A program made the position numbers and the translations under genes. This document shows, piece by piece, positions 46,287 to 55,900 of a stretch of 64,000 bases of DNA. How positions within the stretch are numbered: the first letter of the stretch is position 1; each line of letters opens with the position of its first letter. Source of the DNA: Sporosarcina sp. PTS2304 (GTDB lineage: Bacteria > Bacillota > Bacilli > Bacillales_A > Planococcaceae); assembly GCF_003351785.1 (NCBI RefSeq), contig NZ_CP031230.1, forward strand, positions 310,001 to 374,000, read 5' to 3'. The notes below the pieces were generated by a model. The model did not search any database. It had not been told where the DNA came from and was given only the letters and a program-made list of their open reading frames with translations.

Positions 46287-47723
46287 GTGAAACGAATAAC
46301 CGGACTATTGGCAGCTTGTATGCTCGCCCTATTTATAGCACAACCCATTACGTATGCCGCTGACACGTCATTCAGCGATGAAAGTATTTATGATTTGCTT
46401 GTAGACCGTTTTAATAATGGCTTGGGCTCGAATGATTTTGACGTTAACGCACAAGATCCAAATGTCTTTAATGGGGGAGATTTTGCAGGAATTAGCAACA
46501 GATTGCAACATATTTTAGATATGCATTTTACTATGATTTCTATAGGGCCCATTTTTAAGACAGCGACATATGATGGAAAACAAGTACTGGATTATTCGGA
46601 GATTGAGCCTCATTTCGGTACAGCAGAAGAGTTGAATGGGCTACTTGCTGAACTGCATGAGCACAAACTTAAAGTGATGGCTGATTTCCCGTTAGGTGGA
46701 GTAAGTTCAGAACACGTATGGGCAGATCAATTGCCGACAATTCCTGTATCTGACGGAATTGTGGACTGGGATGTAAGTAAACCGGAAGTGCAACAGCGAT
46801 TGACGGATGCAGCAGTTAGTTTTGTTAAAGAATATCCAGTTGATGGTATTCGATTGACAACGCTTGGTCAGGCCGATGCTGCGTTCTTGGATGAAATGAT
46901 CGTTGCACTGAAAGAAGCAAAAAAGGGCTTATACGTTATTACGAACGAGCCAAGTGAAGCAGCTTTTGACAGTGTGCCATCACAAGATCGTTCACAAGCA
47001 ATTCAGGATGCATTTGTCCAAGTGGATCCCGATTCATCCGCGTTAGATGAGTTTTCGAATGACGATGAAGGAAAGTTATTGCAATTTGACGATTTAACAG
47101 GACCACGTTTTACATACAAAATGGTCGAATTACGCCAGTTCCCACCGACCCGCTGGAAAGTGGCAACGACTGCGCAGTTCATGCTACCTGGTGTCCCTTT
47201 GACGCCTTACGCGACAGAAATTGCTGTAAACGGAAAAGAAGCACCAGAAACACATCCGTTCTTCAACTTTAAAACAGATATGGAGCTACACGATTGGATT
47301 GGCGATCTGAACACTCTTCGTAACGACTCGGAAACGTTGCGTACAGGCGATTTTAAGATGCTGCACAATGAAGACGGCTTTATCGTGTTTGAACGTTCTT
47401 CAGAAAATGAGAAGTGGATTATTGCGATTAACAATACGTCTGAAGTAAAAAGTTTCCAAATTGATCCTGCTCAACTTGGAGAGAAGAAGAAGCTGCGCGG
47501 CGTATTAGCACAAGACTTGATCAAGCAAACGAAAGACGATGAATTCCATATTGTCGTTGAACGGGAACTTGCGGAAATTTATTTAGTAGAAGATGATGAA
47601 GGGTTCAATACTCCTTATCTGATTGCGTCTCTATTAGTTATTATTTTGTTCTTGTTATTCTTATTTGCGGTCATTCGTAAAGGGAAACAAACGAGAAACA
47701 AAGAATTGGTAAATGAATCTTAA
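46287..47723 (+). CDS. Membrane-anchored alpha-amylase-like protein with degenerate active site
   Basis: A 478-residue protein with signal peptide (MKRITGLLAACMLALFIAQPITYA), a GH13-like barrel starting SIYDLLVDRFNNG..NGGDFAGISNRL, and a C-terminal membrane helix (YLIASLLVIILFLLFLFAVI) with a basic tail. Normal GH13 catalytic regions are altered. Region I reads DFPLGGVSSEH instead of DxVxNHxSxxH; region II DGIRLTTLG lacks the nucleophile Asp of GxRxD; region IV LLQFDDLTGPRF lacks the FxxNHD pattern. Only the Glu of region III (ITNEPS) may remain. So it is probably not a hydrolase; perhaps a wall or glycan-binding pseudoenzyme. AGGAGGATTTAGTACA precedes the start. Confidence 0.7.
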   Translation: MKRITGLLAACMLALFIAQPITYAADTSFSDESIYDLLVDRFNNGLGSNDFDVNAQDPNVFNGGDFAGISNRLQHILDMHFTMISIGPIFKTATYDGKQVLDYSEIEPHFGTAEELNGLLAELHEHKLKVMADFPLGGVSSEHVWADQLPTIPVSDGIVDWDVSKPEVQQRLTDAAVSFVKEYPVDGIRLTTLGQADAAFLDEMIVALKEAKKGLYVITNEPSEAAFDSVPSQDRSQAIQDAFVQVDPDSSALDEFSNDDEGKLLQFDDLTGPRFTYKMVELRQFPPTRWKVATTAQFMLPGVPLTPYATEIAVNGKEAPETHPFFNFKTDMELHDWIGDLNTLRNDSETLRTGDFKMLHNEDGFIVFERSSENEKWIIAINNTSEVKSFQIDPAQLGEKKKLRGVLAQDLIKQTKDDEFHIVVERELAEIYLVEDDEGFNTPYLIASLLVIILFLLFLFAVIRKGKQTRNKELVNES

Positions 47724-47738
47724 GGGAAAAAGTAAATT

Positions 47739-48438
47739 GTAGGCAAGACGGTTTGATCACTCTTTGTATGTGGTGAAAGACTACGTGGGCTTGTCTGCTA
47801 CTTCATGTTCGTTTCTTAGATGGAGTAAGGCTGACTTAGCGTGTCTTGCGGCTTGCGCTTCCAGCCGATACGCTTTCCGGAGAGGGCGCGGCGGACCCCG
47901 CAAAAGTGCATTGCGGGTTACGCCTGTCACCCTTATCCTCCCGGAGTCGATCGTCTGTAAGCCGCAAGCCGTACTTTGTGTAGGCAAGACAGTTTGATTA
48001 CTCTTTGTAGATGGTGAAAACTAAATAGACTTGTCTGATACAATGCGACCGCTTTTGAAGTTAGATAGCGGTGAGGTGTTATCAGCTACTATGACTGTTT
48101 CGATGGACTGACTGAAAAAAGAAGTGACACTATATAAGTTCAGTCACGCAATCCAAAGCTTCATCAACACTGTACAGGAGAATTCACTTCCCATACTTTA
48201 TTTCTGGACGAACACCAACTGACTTCCCGACACAAAGTCAAGGATTCTCCCGGAAGAACCGGCGACTCCTGGAGGATCAGCAAGAGCCGTAGCACATCTT
48301 TGCACTTGACAGGCGTAATCGTCAAAGAACTTCTGGCGAGTCCGCCGCGTGCCCTCAGGAAAGCTTCCGGTTTCTCTCGGGAGAATCCTCACACGTACCC
48401 TACTTTACTGCACTGCACAGATGGAGCCACTTACTATA
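47739..48438 (+). repeat. Large inverted-arm intergenic element, copy C
   Basis: Lies between the amylase-like gene and degV, which are convergent. It begins with a partial repeat of the central segment (GGCAAGACGGTTTGATCACT), then the left arm without the 65-bp module, the centre, and a right arm with an internally deleted module (GAGCCGTAG joined to CACATCTTTGCA). Confidence 0.88.
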
Positions 48439-48472
48439 CCGTGGCATACCCAACTTTCAGAGAGGTAGCTAA

Positions 48473-49324
48473 TTACTCCGTTTTATTTAAGAAAAATAAA
48501 GCGAGCGTTCCCGGACCGGCATGGGAACCGATAACTGAGCCGATTTGGTGAATTTCGATTGCCTTTGGCTGGACGACGTCTTCTATCATCGCTTTAAATT
48601 CATTAGCAGCTACCAGATCGTCTCCATGACTGATCGCGATTGTTTGTTGTTCAAGATGGCTTCCACGCTCTTCCATCATTTCGATCATTCGCCGTAATAC
48701 TTTTTTGCGTCCGCGGTGCTTTTCAATCGGCACAAGTTTACCATCTTCTACATGAAGCAATGGTTTTATATTCAGCAGACCCCCGATAAATGCGCTTGCT
48801 TTAGAAACGCGACCACCTTTTGCCAAGTAATCCAAATCCTCTACAGTGAATAAATGCTCCATATGTTTTGCCATCGTACGAATATGCTGTCCAATTTCTT
48901 GGACACTACTTCCTTCATCACGCAACCGTACAGCTTCTTTTACTAGTAAACCATAGCCAAGTGAAGCGCATTTTGAATCGATGATGACGAGGTTCAATGA
49001 TGGATTTTCTTCTTTTACTTGATCACTAGTCATAACAGCGGTTTGATAAGTACCCGATAGTTGTGATGAGAAGGCGATATAAATTCCTTCTTCGCCCGAT
49101 GCGACAAGTTCATTCCATGTATTCAGCATTTTTTCGGGTGAGGCTTGAGAAGTTTTCGGTTGTTGCCCCTGACGTATAGCATCAAAAACTTCTGTAGAAT
49201 TAATTTCTATAATATCTGCATACTCTTTGTCGCTCAGTAAGACACTTAGCGGAAAAAGTTCTACTTCGCTCTCTTCAAAGAAAGACCACGGTAAATCACA
49301 TGCACTGTCAGCAAAAATCTTCAT
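48473..49324 (-). CDS. DegV family fatty-acid-binding protein (YitS-like)
   Basis: A 283-residue DegV protein, related to FakB, which presents fatty acids to the kinase FakA for phospholipid synthesis. It starts MKIFADSACDLP (the DSACDLP motif) with KTSQASPEKML near residue 58, SGTYQTA near residue 90, and the late RGRKKVL and SHGDD segments. In B. subtilis the equivalent yitS is near yitU-yitV-yitW, as here. Downstream gene of the yitU operon on the minus strand. Confidence 0.88.
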   Translation of the reverse strand: MKIFADSACDLPWSFFEESEVELFPLSVLLSDKEYADIIEINSTEVFDAIRQGQQPKTSQASPEKMLNTWNELVASGEEGIYIAFSSQLSGTYQTAVMTSDQVKEENPSLNLVIIDSKCASLGYGLLVKEAVRLRDEGSSVQEIGQHIRTMAKHMEHLFTVEDLDYLAKGGRVSKASAFIGGLLNIKPLLHVEDGKLVPIEKHRGRKKVLRRMIEMMEERGSHLEQQTIAISHGDDLVAANEFKAMIEDVVQPKAIEIHQIGSVIGSHAGPGTLALFFLNKTE

Positions 49325-49336
49325 ATTGTTTCCCCC

Positions 49337-50161
49337 TTACTGCACCCGTAATTTATTTAAAGACAATCGATCTTCTAATATGAGAGAAATGCCGTCTTCG
49401 TTGTTAGTTGAAGTCACTTCATTGGCAATAGATTTCAGCTCGTCAATGGCGTTGCCCATCGCGACACCGACTCCTGCATAGTCAATCATTTCTAAATCAT
49501 TGTCTTCGTCTCCGAATGCGATGATCCGTTCTTTCGGCACGTTCAACCAATTGGCTACTTCATGGATACCAACGGCCTTATTCAATCCATGACGAACAAT
49601 TTCTATTATATTAAATGGAGCTCCCCAACGTCGATGATCAATAACTTCCGCATGAATATCTTCAAGGTGCTGACGTATAGGGTCTACAGTCAGTTCGTCT
49701 GCTTGAATAAGTAAACTCGTCGGATCTGTTTTCAATGAATGTCGTATGTCTCCTGCAGTTATCATCGGATTACCAAAATTCAGGATGTTCAAAAATCGTT
49801 CATCATGATATTGGGCGTAGACATCATCCATCACTTCCGCAATGATATTAGCTACAGAAAAATTTTGCATAGCATCTACTACTTCGTTAACAATCGGCAA
49901 TGCAATTGTCTCATGAATAGTTTGCCACGCGCGGTCAGTAGGATGATGAACAAAAGCACCATTAAAGTTTACAATGGGCGTAGTCAATCCTAGCTGACGA
50001 TAGTATATTTCACTTGCTCTATAGGGACGTCCCGTAGCAATCATTACATGATGACCTTGAGACGCGGCTATTCTTAACGTTTCTTCTGTTTTGGCCGAAA
50101 TTACTTTTTCATCTGTCAATAATGTACCATCTAAATCTAAAACGATTAAATGTGGTTTCAA
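49337..50161 (-). CDS. yitU: Cof-type HAD phosphatase (YitU-like)
   Basis: A 274-residue class IIB HAD phosphatase: motif I VLDLDGTLLTD at the start, motif II ATGRPYR near residue 43, Lys in GLNKAVGI near residue 203 and motif IV FGDEDNDLEMI near residue 224. YitU of B. subtilis acts on a flavin-pathway phosphate (ARPP phosphatase family); substrate here is not proven. First of a minus-strand pair with degV, 12 bases apart. Confidence 0.85.
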   Translation of the reverse strand: MKPHLIVLDLDGTLLTDEKVISAKTEETLRIAASQGHHVMIATGRPYRASEIYYRQLGLTTPIVNFNGAFVHHPTDRAWQTIHETIALPIVNEVVDAMQNFSVANIIAEVMDDVYAQYHDERFLNILNFGNPMITAGDIRHSLKTDPTSLLIQADELTVDPIRQHLEDIHAEVIDHRRWGAPFNIIEIVRHGLNKAVGIHEVANWLNVPKERIIAFGDEDNDLEMIDYAGVGVAMGNAIDELKSIANEVTSTNNEDGISLILEDRLSLNKLRVQ

Positions 50162-50336
50162 AAAATCCTCTCCTACTCATTTATCTTCTATTAAATTTGT
50201 CTCATCTGTCTTCATAGTTTAGCCTTTAAGTATGAACTAAGTCAAAAAAACGAACAATAGAGCATTGTCAAGCTTGTTGATTAACTATACTATATACTTC
50301 TCTTGTTCATTTAGTTTAAAACGTTTTTGACTATGG

Positions 50337-51460
50337 TAGTTGGATGGAGTAAGGCTGACTTAACATGTCTTGCGGCTTGCGCCTGTCGTCTTGATCCTTC
50401 CGGAGTCGATCGTCCTCCAGCTTCAGCCGTACTTAGTGTGTGCAAGACAGTTTGATTACTCTTTGTATGTGGTGAAAGACTACGTGGGCTTGTCTGCTAC
50501 TTCATGTTCGTTTATTAGATGGAGTGAAGCTGACTTGAAGAGTCCTGCGGCTTGTGCTTCCAGACGATACGCTTTCCGGAGGGGACGCGGTGGACCGTCA
50601 AGCACTGCGAGTTACACCTGTCAAATGCAAAGATGTGCTCCTTCTCGCTGCGCTTCACTCGCAAAAGCCGTCCTTCGCTACGGCTTTTCCTGAACCTCTC
50701 GGAGTCGATCGTCTGTAAGCTCCAAGCCGTACTTTGTGTGTGCAAGACAGTTTGATCACTCTTTGTATGTGGTGAAAGAGCAACTAAATAGACTTGTCTG
50801 ATACAATGCGACCGTTTTTGAAGTTAAAAAGCGGTGAAGTGTTGCTAGCTACTATGACTGTTTCGATGGACTGAGTGGATAAAGCAATGACTCTATATGT
50901 ATTCAATCAGGCAATCCAAAGCTTCACCCACACTGTTCAGGAAGCAGAACTTACCCTACCCCAACTTCTGGACGAACACAAACTGACTTCCCGACAAAAA
51001 CTCAAGGATTCTCCCGGAAGAACCGGCGACTCCTAGAGGATCAGGACGACAGGCGTAATCGCCAACGCACTTCTGGCGAGTCCGCCGCGTCCCCTCAGGA
51101 AAGCGTCCGGTTCTGTAGGGAGAATCCTAGCACGTACACTACTTTTCTGCACTGCAAAGGAGAAGTCACTTACCTCACTCCAACTTCTGGACGAACACAA
51201 ACTGACTTCCCGACACAAACTCAAGGATTCTCCCGGAAGAACCGGCGACTCCTGGAGGATCAGCGAGAGCCGTAGCGAAGGACGGCTTTTGCGAGTGAAG
51301 CGCAGCGAGAAGGAGCACATCTTTGCATTTGACAGGCGTAATCGCCAATGCACTTCTGGCGAGTCCGCCGCGCACCCTCAGGAAAGCGTCCGGTTCTGTA
51401 GGGAGAATTCTCACACGTACACTACTTTTCCGCACCGCACTGGAGAAATCACTTAGCTTA
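50337..51460 (+). repeat. Large inverted-arm intergenic element, copy D (compound, about 1.1 kb)
   Basis: Between divergent yitU and yitV. It has a short, deleted left arm (50337-50450), a full left arm with module (50515-50745), the conserved centre (50746-50970), a short right arm without module (50970-51170), and a second right arm with the module (51180-51450). Order: left, left, centre, right, right. Several spurious ORFs arise here; none has a ribosome site. Confidence 0.9.
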
Positions 51461-51631
51461 CCATCATTTTTGAACGAACACGAACTCTACAACTACTCGT
51501 CAAAAGCATCACATTTACACATACTAATTTCTTTGGATAATCAACAGGCTTGGTGCATTGTTTTTGTTTTCTACGCTCATTATTGTTATCCTGAAATAAC
51601 AGTAAGTATAGACCGGAAATGAGGAATCGGA

Positions 51632-52408
51632 ATGATTATACGTACCGAACAATGGCAACATATACCTTTACTTCATGTTGTTGAGGAATCAAAAGAACAT
51701 GAACATATACCTGTCGTGTTCTTTTATCATGGCTTTACTAGTGCGAAAGAACATAATTTGCATTATGCCTATAATTTGGCGAAGCAAGGTATTCGAGTGA
51801 TACTGCCTGAGGCGATGCTGCATGGTGACCGCGCAGAATCATTGGACGACTTCCATTTGGCACTACGTTTTTGGGAGATTGTCTTAGCTTCTATTCAAGA
51901 GGCGAGTGTACTCTATGAACAATTACGTGAAAGAAATCTTGCAGATGACCATACGAAAATTGGTATGGGCGGAACGTCAATGGGAGGTATTACAACATTC
52001 GGTTGCTTAGCCAGCTATGATTGGATTGATGCTGCATCTGTCATGATGGGGTCGCCGGCATTCGTGCGTGTCGCTACAGGACAAATTGCATATGCGGAAC
52101 GCGGCGGCCGAGAATTACCTATTTTACAGGCGGAACGTGATCAACTGTTTGCAGCTCTCGATCGAGTAGATTTATCAAAAAATCCAGCCAAATTGCATCA
52201 GCGACCTCTTTTCATGTGGCACGGCGAACAAGATACTGTCGTGCCGTTTGAGTTTACGGAAGAATTTCACACAATGATTCAGCCACAGTATAAAGAATGT
52301 CCGGAACATTTGTATTGGATGCCGGATGAAGAAGCAGGCCATGCAGTTTCACGACCTGGCATGTTAGGCGCAGTCGATTGGCTTGCACAGCATTTAAATG
52401 CAAGGTAG
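51632..52408 (+). CDS. yitV: YitV-like esterase (alpha/beta hydrolase)
   Basis: A 258-residue alpha/beta hydrolase: oxyanion segment VVFFYHGFTSAKEHN near residue 27, nucleophile elbow GGTSMGGITTFG near residue 112 (Ser), the Asp in HGEQDTVVPF near residue 193, and the His in EAGHAVS near residue 236. Matches the Bacillus YitV layout and its place before yitW. Substrate unknown; thioester or carboxylester hydrolase expected. Followed after 47 bases by yitW. Confidence 0.85.
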   Translation: MIIRTEQWQHIPLLHVVEESKEHEHIPVVFFYHGFTSAKEHNLHYAYNLAKQGIRVILPEAMLHGDRAESLDDFHLALRFWEIVLASIQEASVLYEQLRERNLADDHTKIGMGGTSMGGITTFGCLASYDWIDAASVMMGSPAFVRVATGQIAYAERGGRELPILQAERDQLFAALDRVDLSKNPAKLHQRPLFMWHGEQDTVVPFEFTEEFHTMIQPQYKECPEHLYWMPDEEAGHAVSRPGMLGAVDWLAQHLNAR

Positions 52409-52455
52409 TATAGGAATTAAGAAAGAAATACTACACACCAGAGAGGAGTATTCTA

Positions 52456-52767
52456 ATGAGTGCAGAAGAAATTAAAGAATATCTGTTTGGCGCGCTAGAG
52501 AATGTCATTGACCCGGAGTTAGGGATTGATATTGTGAATTTAGGGTTAGTTTATAATGCAGAACTTCTTGATGAAGGCGTCGCAAAAGTTACGATGACAT
52601 TGACTTCAATGGGTTGTCCAATGGGACCGCAAATCGTAGCGAATATTAAACAGGAATTAATGGAACTACCTGAAGTAAAAGATACAGAAGTAGATATCGT
52701 CTGGAGTCCACCATGGTCACGTGATAATATGTCACGTTACGCTAAGATGGCATTAGGTGTTCGGTAA
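52456..52767 (+). CDS. yitW: SufT/MIP18-family iron-sulfur assembly protein (YitW-like)
   Basis: A 103-residue DUF59/MIP18 protein involved in maturation of Fe-S proteins. Start EEIKEYLFGALENVIDPELGIDIVNLGLVYN with the conserved DPE and NLGLVY motifs, and TLTSMGCPMGPQI with the key Cys near residue 58. GAGAGGAG upstream. Normal length. Confidence 0.9.
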   Translation: MSAEEIKEYLFGALENVIDPELGIDIVNLGLVYNAELLDEGVAKVTMTLTSMGCPMGPQIVANIKQELMELPEVKDTEVDIVWSPPWSRDNMSRYAKMALGVR

Positions 52768-53065
52768 GAAAAGTGAGGGGCTGTCCAGAAAGTCAGTAAT
52801 GTCTGATTTTCTGTGATGGTCTTTTTTTGTGGAATTAAGTTGTTTGCTCTTTTGAGAGGTTGTAACCATTGGCTTGTTATTTCTAGATGGTTGAGATGTA
52901 ACGAAAAACAATGGTGCTTATGAGAATTGTATTTCTACTGTTCAATCATATTGCGAAAAGATTTCTACTTCGTGCAAATTGTTGTACAAGAAAAAAGGAA
53001 TTGCAAAAAAATGTCGAATAGTATAAATGCAACAATAAACACAATGTATTAGGGGGAACAGGGAA

Positions 53066-53545
53066 ATGTCAGTAAAAACAGCAGATTTATGTGATGATTT
53101 CATTGATGAACTACAAGTATGTACGGTCGAATTTACATCGTACGGAAAGCATAAACGGTTTTCCGGACCTATCTCTACAGTAAAAGTCTTCGAAGATAAT
53201 GTCTTAGTAAAAGAAGCTTTGCAGACAATTCCAGAAGGCAATGTATTAGTAGTAGATGGTGGAGGTTCAAAACGCTGTGCATTGATGGGGGATATGCTCG
53301 GTGAAATTGCGCAAGATCGCAAATTGGCAGGGGTCATTATTTACGGGTGTGCACGTGATACAGCAGATCTTGGCACACAAGAAATCGGCGTCATGGCTAT
53401 TGGCAGTATGCCGGTGAAAAGTATTAAGCGCGGAGAAGGTCAGCGTGACGAAGTGTTGCATTTCGGCAATGTGGAATGGACACCGGGACATTATGTCTAT
53501 GCAGACGAAGATGGCGTCGTAGTTGCGCCGAGAAAATTAGTATAA
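53066..53545 (+). CDS. rraA: RraA family protein
   Basis: A 159-residue RraA-fold protein. TADLCDDFIDELQVC at the start, VLVVDGGGSKRCALMGDMLGEIA near residue 56 and GVIIYGCARDTADL near residue 91 are the family signatures. The fold includes RNase E regulators and class II HMG/oxaloacetate aldolases (metal site GxxxD..R). As Bacillota lack RNase E, an aldolase-like or other function is more likely. GGGGGAACAGGGAA upstream; terminator follows. Confidence 0.85.
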   Translation: MSVKTADLCDDFIDELQVCTVEFTSYGKHKRFSGPISTVKVFEDNVLVKEALQTIPEGNVLVVDGGGSKRCALMGDMLGEIAQDRKLAGVIIYGCARDTADLGTQEIGVMAIGSMPVKSIKRGEGQRDEVLHFGNVEWTPGHYVYADEDGVVVAPRKLV

Positions 53546-53551
53546 AAAGGT

Positions 53552-53580
53552 AGCCGCTTGCATTGTGTAAGTGGCTTTTT
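53552..53580 (+). terminator. Terminator of rraA
   Basis: AGCCGCTT and AAGTGGCT pair (one G-U), followed by five Ts. Confidence 0.65.
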
Positions 53581-53617
53581 CATGCAAAAAATTACTCATT
53601 CTTCCTAAGCAAAACGA

Positions 53618-53646
53618 TTTACATTTCGTTTAAAACATACTATAAT
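53618..53646 (+). promoter_or_regulatory. SigA promoter of the clpB-like gene
   Basis: TTTACA (53618-53623), 17 bases, TATAAT (53641-53646); near-consensus. Confidence 0.75.
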
Positions 53647-53652
53647 TAAATT

Positions 53653-53669
53653 AATCAAAGATAGTCAAA
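53653..53669 (+). promoter_or_regulatory. CtsR-like heat-shock operator
   Basis: AATCAAAGATAGTCAAA: two heptamers separated by GAT, against the CtsR pattern RGTCAAA-NAN-RGTCAAA, with one mismatch (position 2). It overlaps the expected transcription start 7 bases after the -10, the standard repressor position. A third TCAAA follows at 53671. Confidence 0.65.
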
Positions 53670-53695
53670 GTCAAAAAATTGAAAGGTGGATGTTT

Positions 53696-55846
53696 ATGAG
53701 AATGGACAGTACACAAGAAGATCAACGCACACCATTAGAGCAATTTGGTCGTAATCTCGTTGATGAAGTGAAAAACGGCAAAATGGATCCGGTCATTGGT
53801 CGGGATGAAGAAATTCGAAATGTTATAAGAATATTATCAAGGAAGACTAAAAATAATCCTGTGTTAATAGGTGAACCTGGTGTAGGTAAAACTGCAATCG
53901 TTGAAGGATTAGCACAACGTATTGTTAAAGGTGATGTACCAGAAGGTTTAAAAGACCGCCAAATCTTTGAACTTGATATGAGTGCACTAATTGCAGGAGC
54001 GAAGTATCGCGGGGAGTTTGAAGAGCGTCTTAAAGGTGTTTTAAAGCAAGTGAAGGACAGTGCTGGTGAAATTATTTTATTCATTGATGAAATTCATACG
54101 ATCGTAGGCGCAGGAAAAACAGAAGGTGCGATGGATGCAGGGAATATGTTGAAACCTATGCTGGCTAGAGGAGAACTCTATTGCATCGGTGCTACTACAC
54201 TAGACGAGTACCGCATGTATATCGAGAAAGACCCGGCACTTGAACGCCGTTTCCAGCAAGTAATGGTTCGAGAGCCATCTGTTGAAGATACGGTTTCGAT
54301 TTTGCGCGGATTAAAAGAACGATTTGAATTACACCATGGAGTACGGATTCATGACCGTGCGCTAGTGGCAGCAGCGACTTTATCTGATCGTTACTTAACG
54401 GAGCGCTTCATGCCAGATAAAGCAATTGATTTAATCGATGAAGCGAGTGCTATGATTCGAACTGAAATCGATTCGATGCCACAAGAATTAGATGCAGTTA
54501 CACGTCGTATAATGCAATTGGAAATCGAGGAACAGGCTTTACGTAAAGAAAAAGATTCGATGAGCCAATCGCGTTTAGTGACGTTGCGTGAAGAATTGCA
54601 ACAACTGAAAGATTCATCAAAAGATATGCGTGAACAATGGGATCAGGAAAAAGCCGCATTGAAAACTGTGCAAAGTAAGCGCGAAGAGTTAGATCGCTAT
54701 CGCAGAGAATTGGAAGAAGCTCAAGGGCGATTTGATTTAAATAAAGCAGCGGAATTACAATATGGGAAAATCCCTATGTTGGAGAAAGAATTAAAGACAT
54801 TAGAAAGTCCATTAGAAGGCAGTCAAGATCTTCGGTTATTGCGTGAAGAAGTAACAGAAGAAGAAATCGCATCTATTGTAGCACGTTGGACAGGTATTCC
54901 CGTTACGAAACTTGTAGAAGGTGAACGCGAGAAATTATTGCGTTTACATGAAACATTAAAAGAGCGTGTGATTGGACAAGATAATGCAGTCCAACTCGTA
55001 ACAGAAGCAGTATGGCGTGCACGAGCAGGCATCCAAGATCCTAATAAACCGATAGGATCATTCCTGTTCCTCGGTCCGACTGGTGTAGGTAAAACAGAAC
55101 TTGCGAAGACATTGGCAGCGACTCTATTCGACTCGGAAGATCATTTTGTACGAATTGATATGTCTGAGTATATGGAAAAACATAGTGTTTCCAGACTTGT
55201 AGGAGCACCTCCAGGATATATTGGCTATGAAGAAGGCGGGCAATTGACAGAAGCAGTTCGCCGTAATCCGTATGCCGTCGTGTTATTAGATGAAATTGAA
55301 AAAGCACATCCTGATGTAGCGAATATTTTACTTCAAATACTAGATGACGGTCGAATTACAGATAGTCAAGGACGTCTGGTGAATTTTACTAATACAGTGG
55401 TCATCATGACATCGAATATTGGATCTGCCTACTTGCTTGATGGCGAATTGGATGACGATGAACATGCAAAAGAAGATTTGATCATGGCGGCATTACGCGG
55501 TCATTTCAAGCCAGAGTTATTGAATCGAATGGACGATATTATCATTTTCCATTCTTTAACGAAAGATTCGTTCAAATCGATTACTCGTAAAATGTTAGGT
55601 GATTTAGAAAAACGCTTGGCCCAACAAGATGTTACGTTAACATTTGACGAAAATGTAATAGAGTGGATCGTTTCAGAAGGAGCGGACGCTGATTTTGGGG
55701 CGCGTCCATTGAAGCGATTTATTCAACGACATGTAGAGACGAAAGTGGCAAAAGAAGTGATTAAAGGCGGCTTGCAAGAACGTGAGCAAATTCATTTGAC
55801 GATGGAAAATGGAGAGCTAGTTGTAAAAATTGTGAAACATCAATAA
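53696..55846 (+). CDS. clpB: ClpB-type disaggregase lacking the N-terminal domain
   Basis: A 716-residue Hsp100 ATPase. First AAA module: Walker A GEPGVGKT near residue 62, Walker B LFIDEIHT, pore loop [14 protein letters not shown]. Then a coiled-coil middle domain of ClpB/ClpE-like length (about residues 265-390), and the second AAA module with [15 protein letters not shown] near residue 460, pore [11 protein letters not shown] and [12 protein letters not shown]. No IGF/LGF ClpP-binding loop is evident, fitting ClpB. The usual 150-residue Clp_N domain is absent: the protein starts directly at [32 protein letters not shown] 53696 fits GGTGG best; ATG 53690 touches it. CtsR-like operator upstream. 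Confidence 0.88.
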   Translation: MRMDSTQEDQRTPLEQFGRNLVDEVKNGKMDPVIGRDEEIRNVIRILSRKTKNNPVLIGEPGVGKTAIVEGLAQRIVKGDVPEGLKDRQIFELDMSALIAGAKYRGEFEERLKGVLKQVKDSAGEIILFIDEIHTIVGAGKTEGAMDAGNMLKPMLARGELYCIGATTLDEYRMYIEKDPALERRFQQVMVREPSVEDTVSILRGLKERFELHHGVRIHDRALVAAATLSDRYLTERFMPDKAIDLIDEASAMIRTEIDSMPQELDAVTRRIMQLEIEEQALRKEKDSMSQSRLVTLREELQQLKDSSKDMREQWDQEKAALKTVQSKREELDRYRRELEEAQGRFDLNKAAELQYGKIPMLEKELKTLESPLEGSQDLRLLREEVTEEEIASIVARWTGIPVTKLVEGEREKLLRLHETLKERVIGQDNAVQLVTEAVWRARAGIQDPNKPIGSFLFLGPTGVGKTELAKTLAATLFDSEDHFVRIDMSEYMEKHSVSRLVGAPPGYIGYEEGGQLTEAVRRNPYAVVLLDEIEKAHPDVANILLQILDDGRITDSQGRLVNFTNTVVIMTSNIGSAYLLDGELDDDEHAKEDLIMAALRGHFKPELLNRMDDIIIFHSLTKDSFKSITRKMLGDLEKRLAQQDVTLTFDENVIEWIVSEGADADFGARPLKRFIQRHVETKVAKEVIKGGLQEREQIHLTMENGELVVKIVKHQ

Positions 55847-55853
55847 GTCATAT

Positions 55854-55894
55854 AAAAAAGCGCACGGACTGATCATCAGTCCGTGCGCTTTTTT
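55854..55894. terminator. Shared terminator between clpB and yjzD
   Basis: A perfect palindrome built on AAAAAGCGCACGGACTGAT and its complement, with A and T runs at both ends, serves both convergent genes. Confidence 0.85.
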
Positions 55895-55900
55895 CGGATA

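Noticed and set aside
51033-51435. Minus-strand frames across the right arms of copy D
   Set aside because: Same repeat-derived peptides (RKASGSVGRILT or PTEPDAFLRGRGGLA types) recur in every copy and in both strands; no start signal or independent domain.
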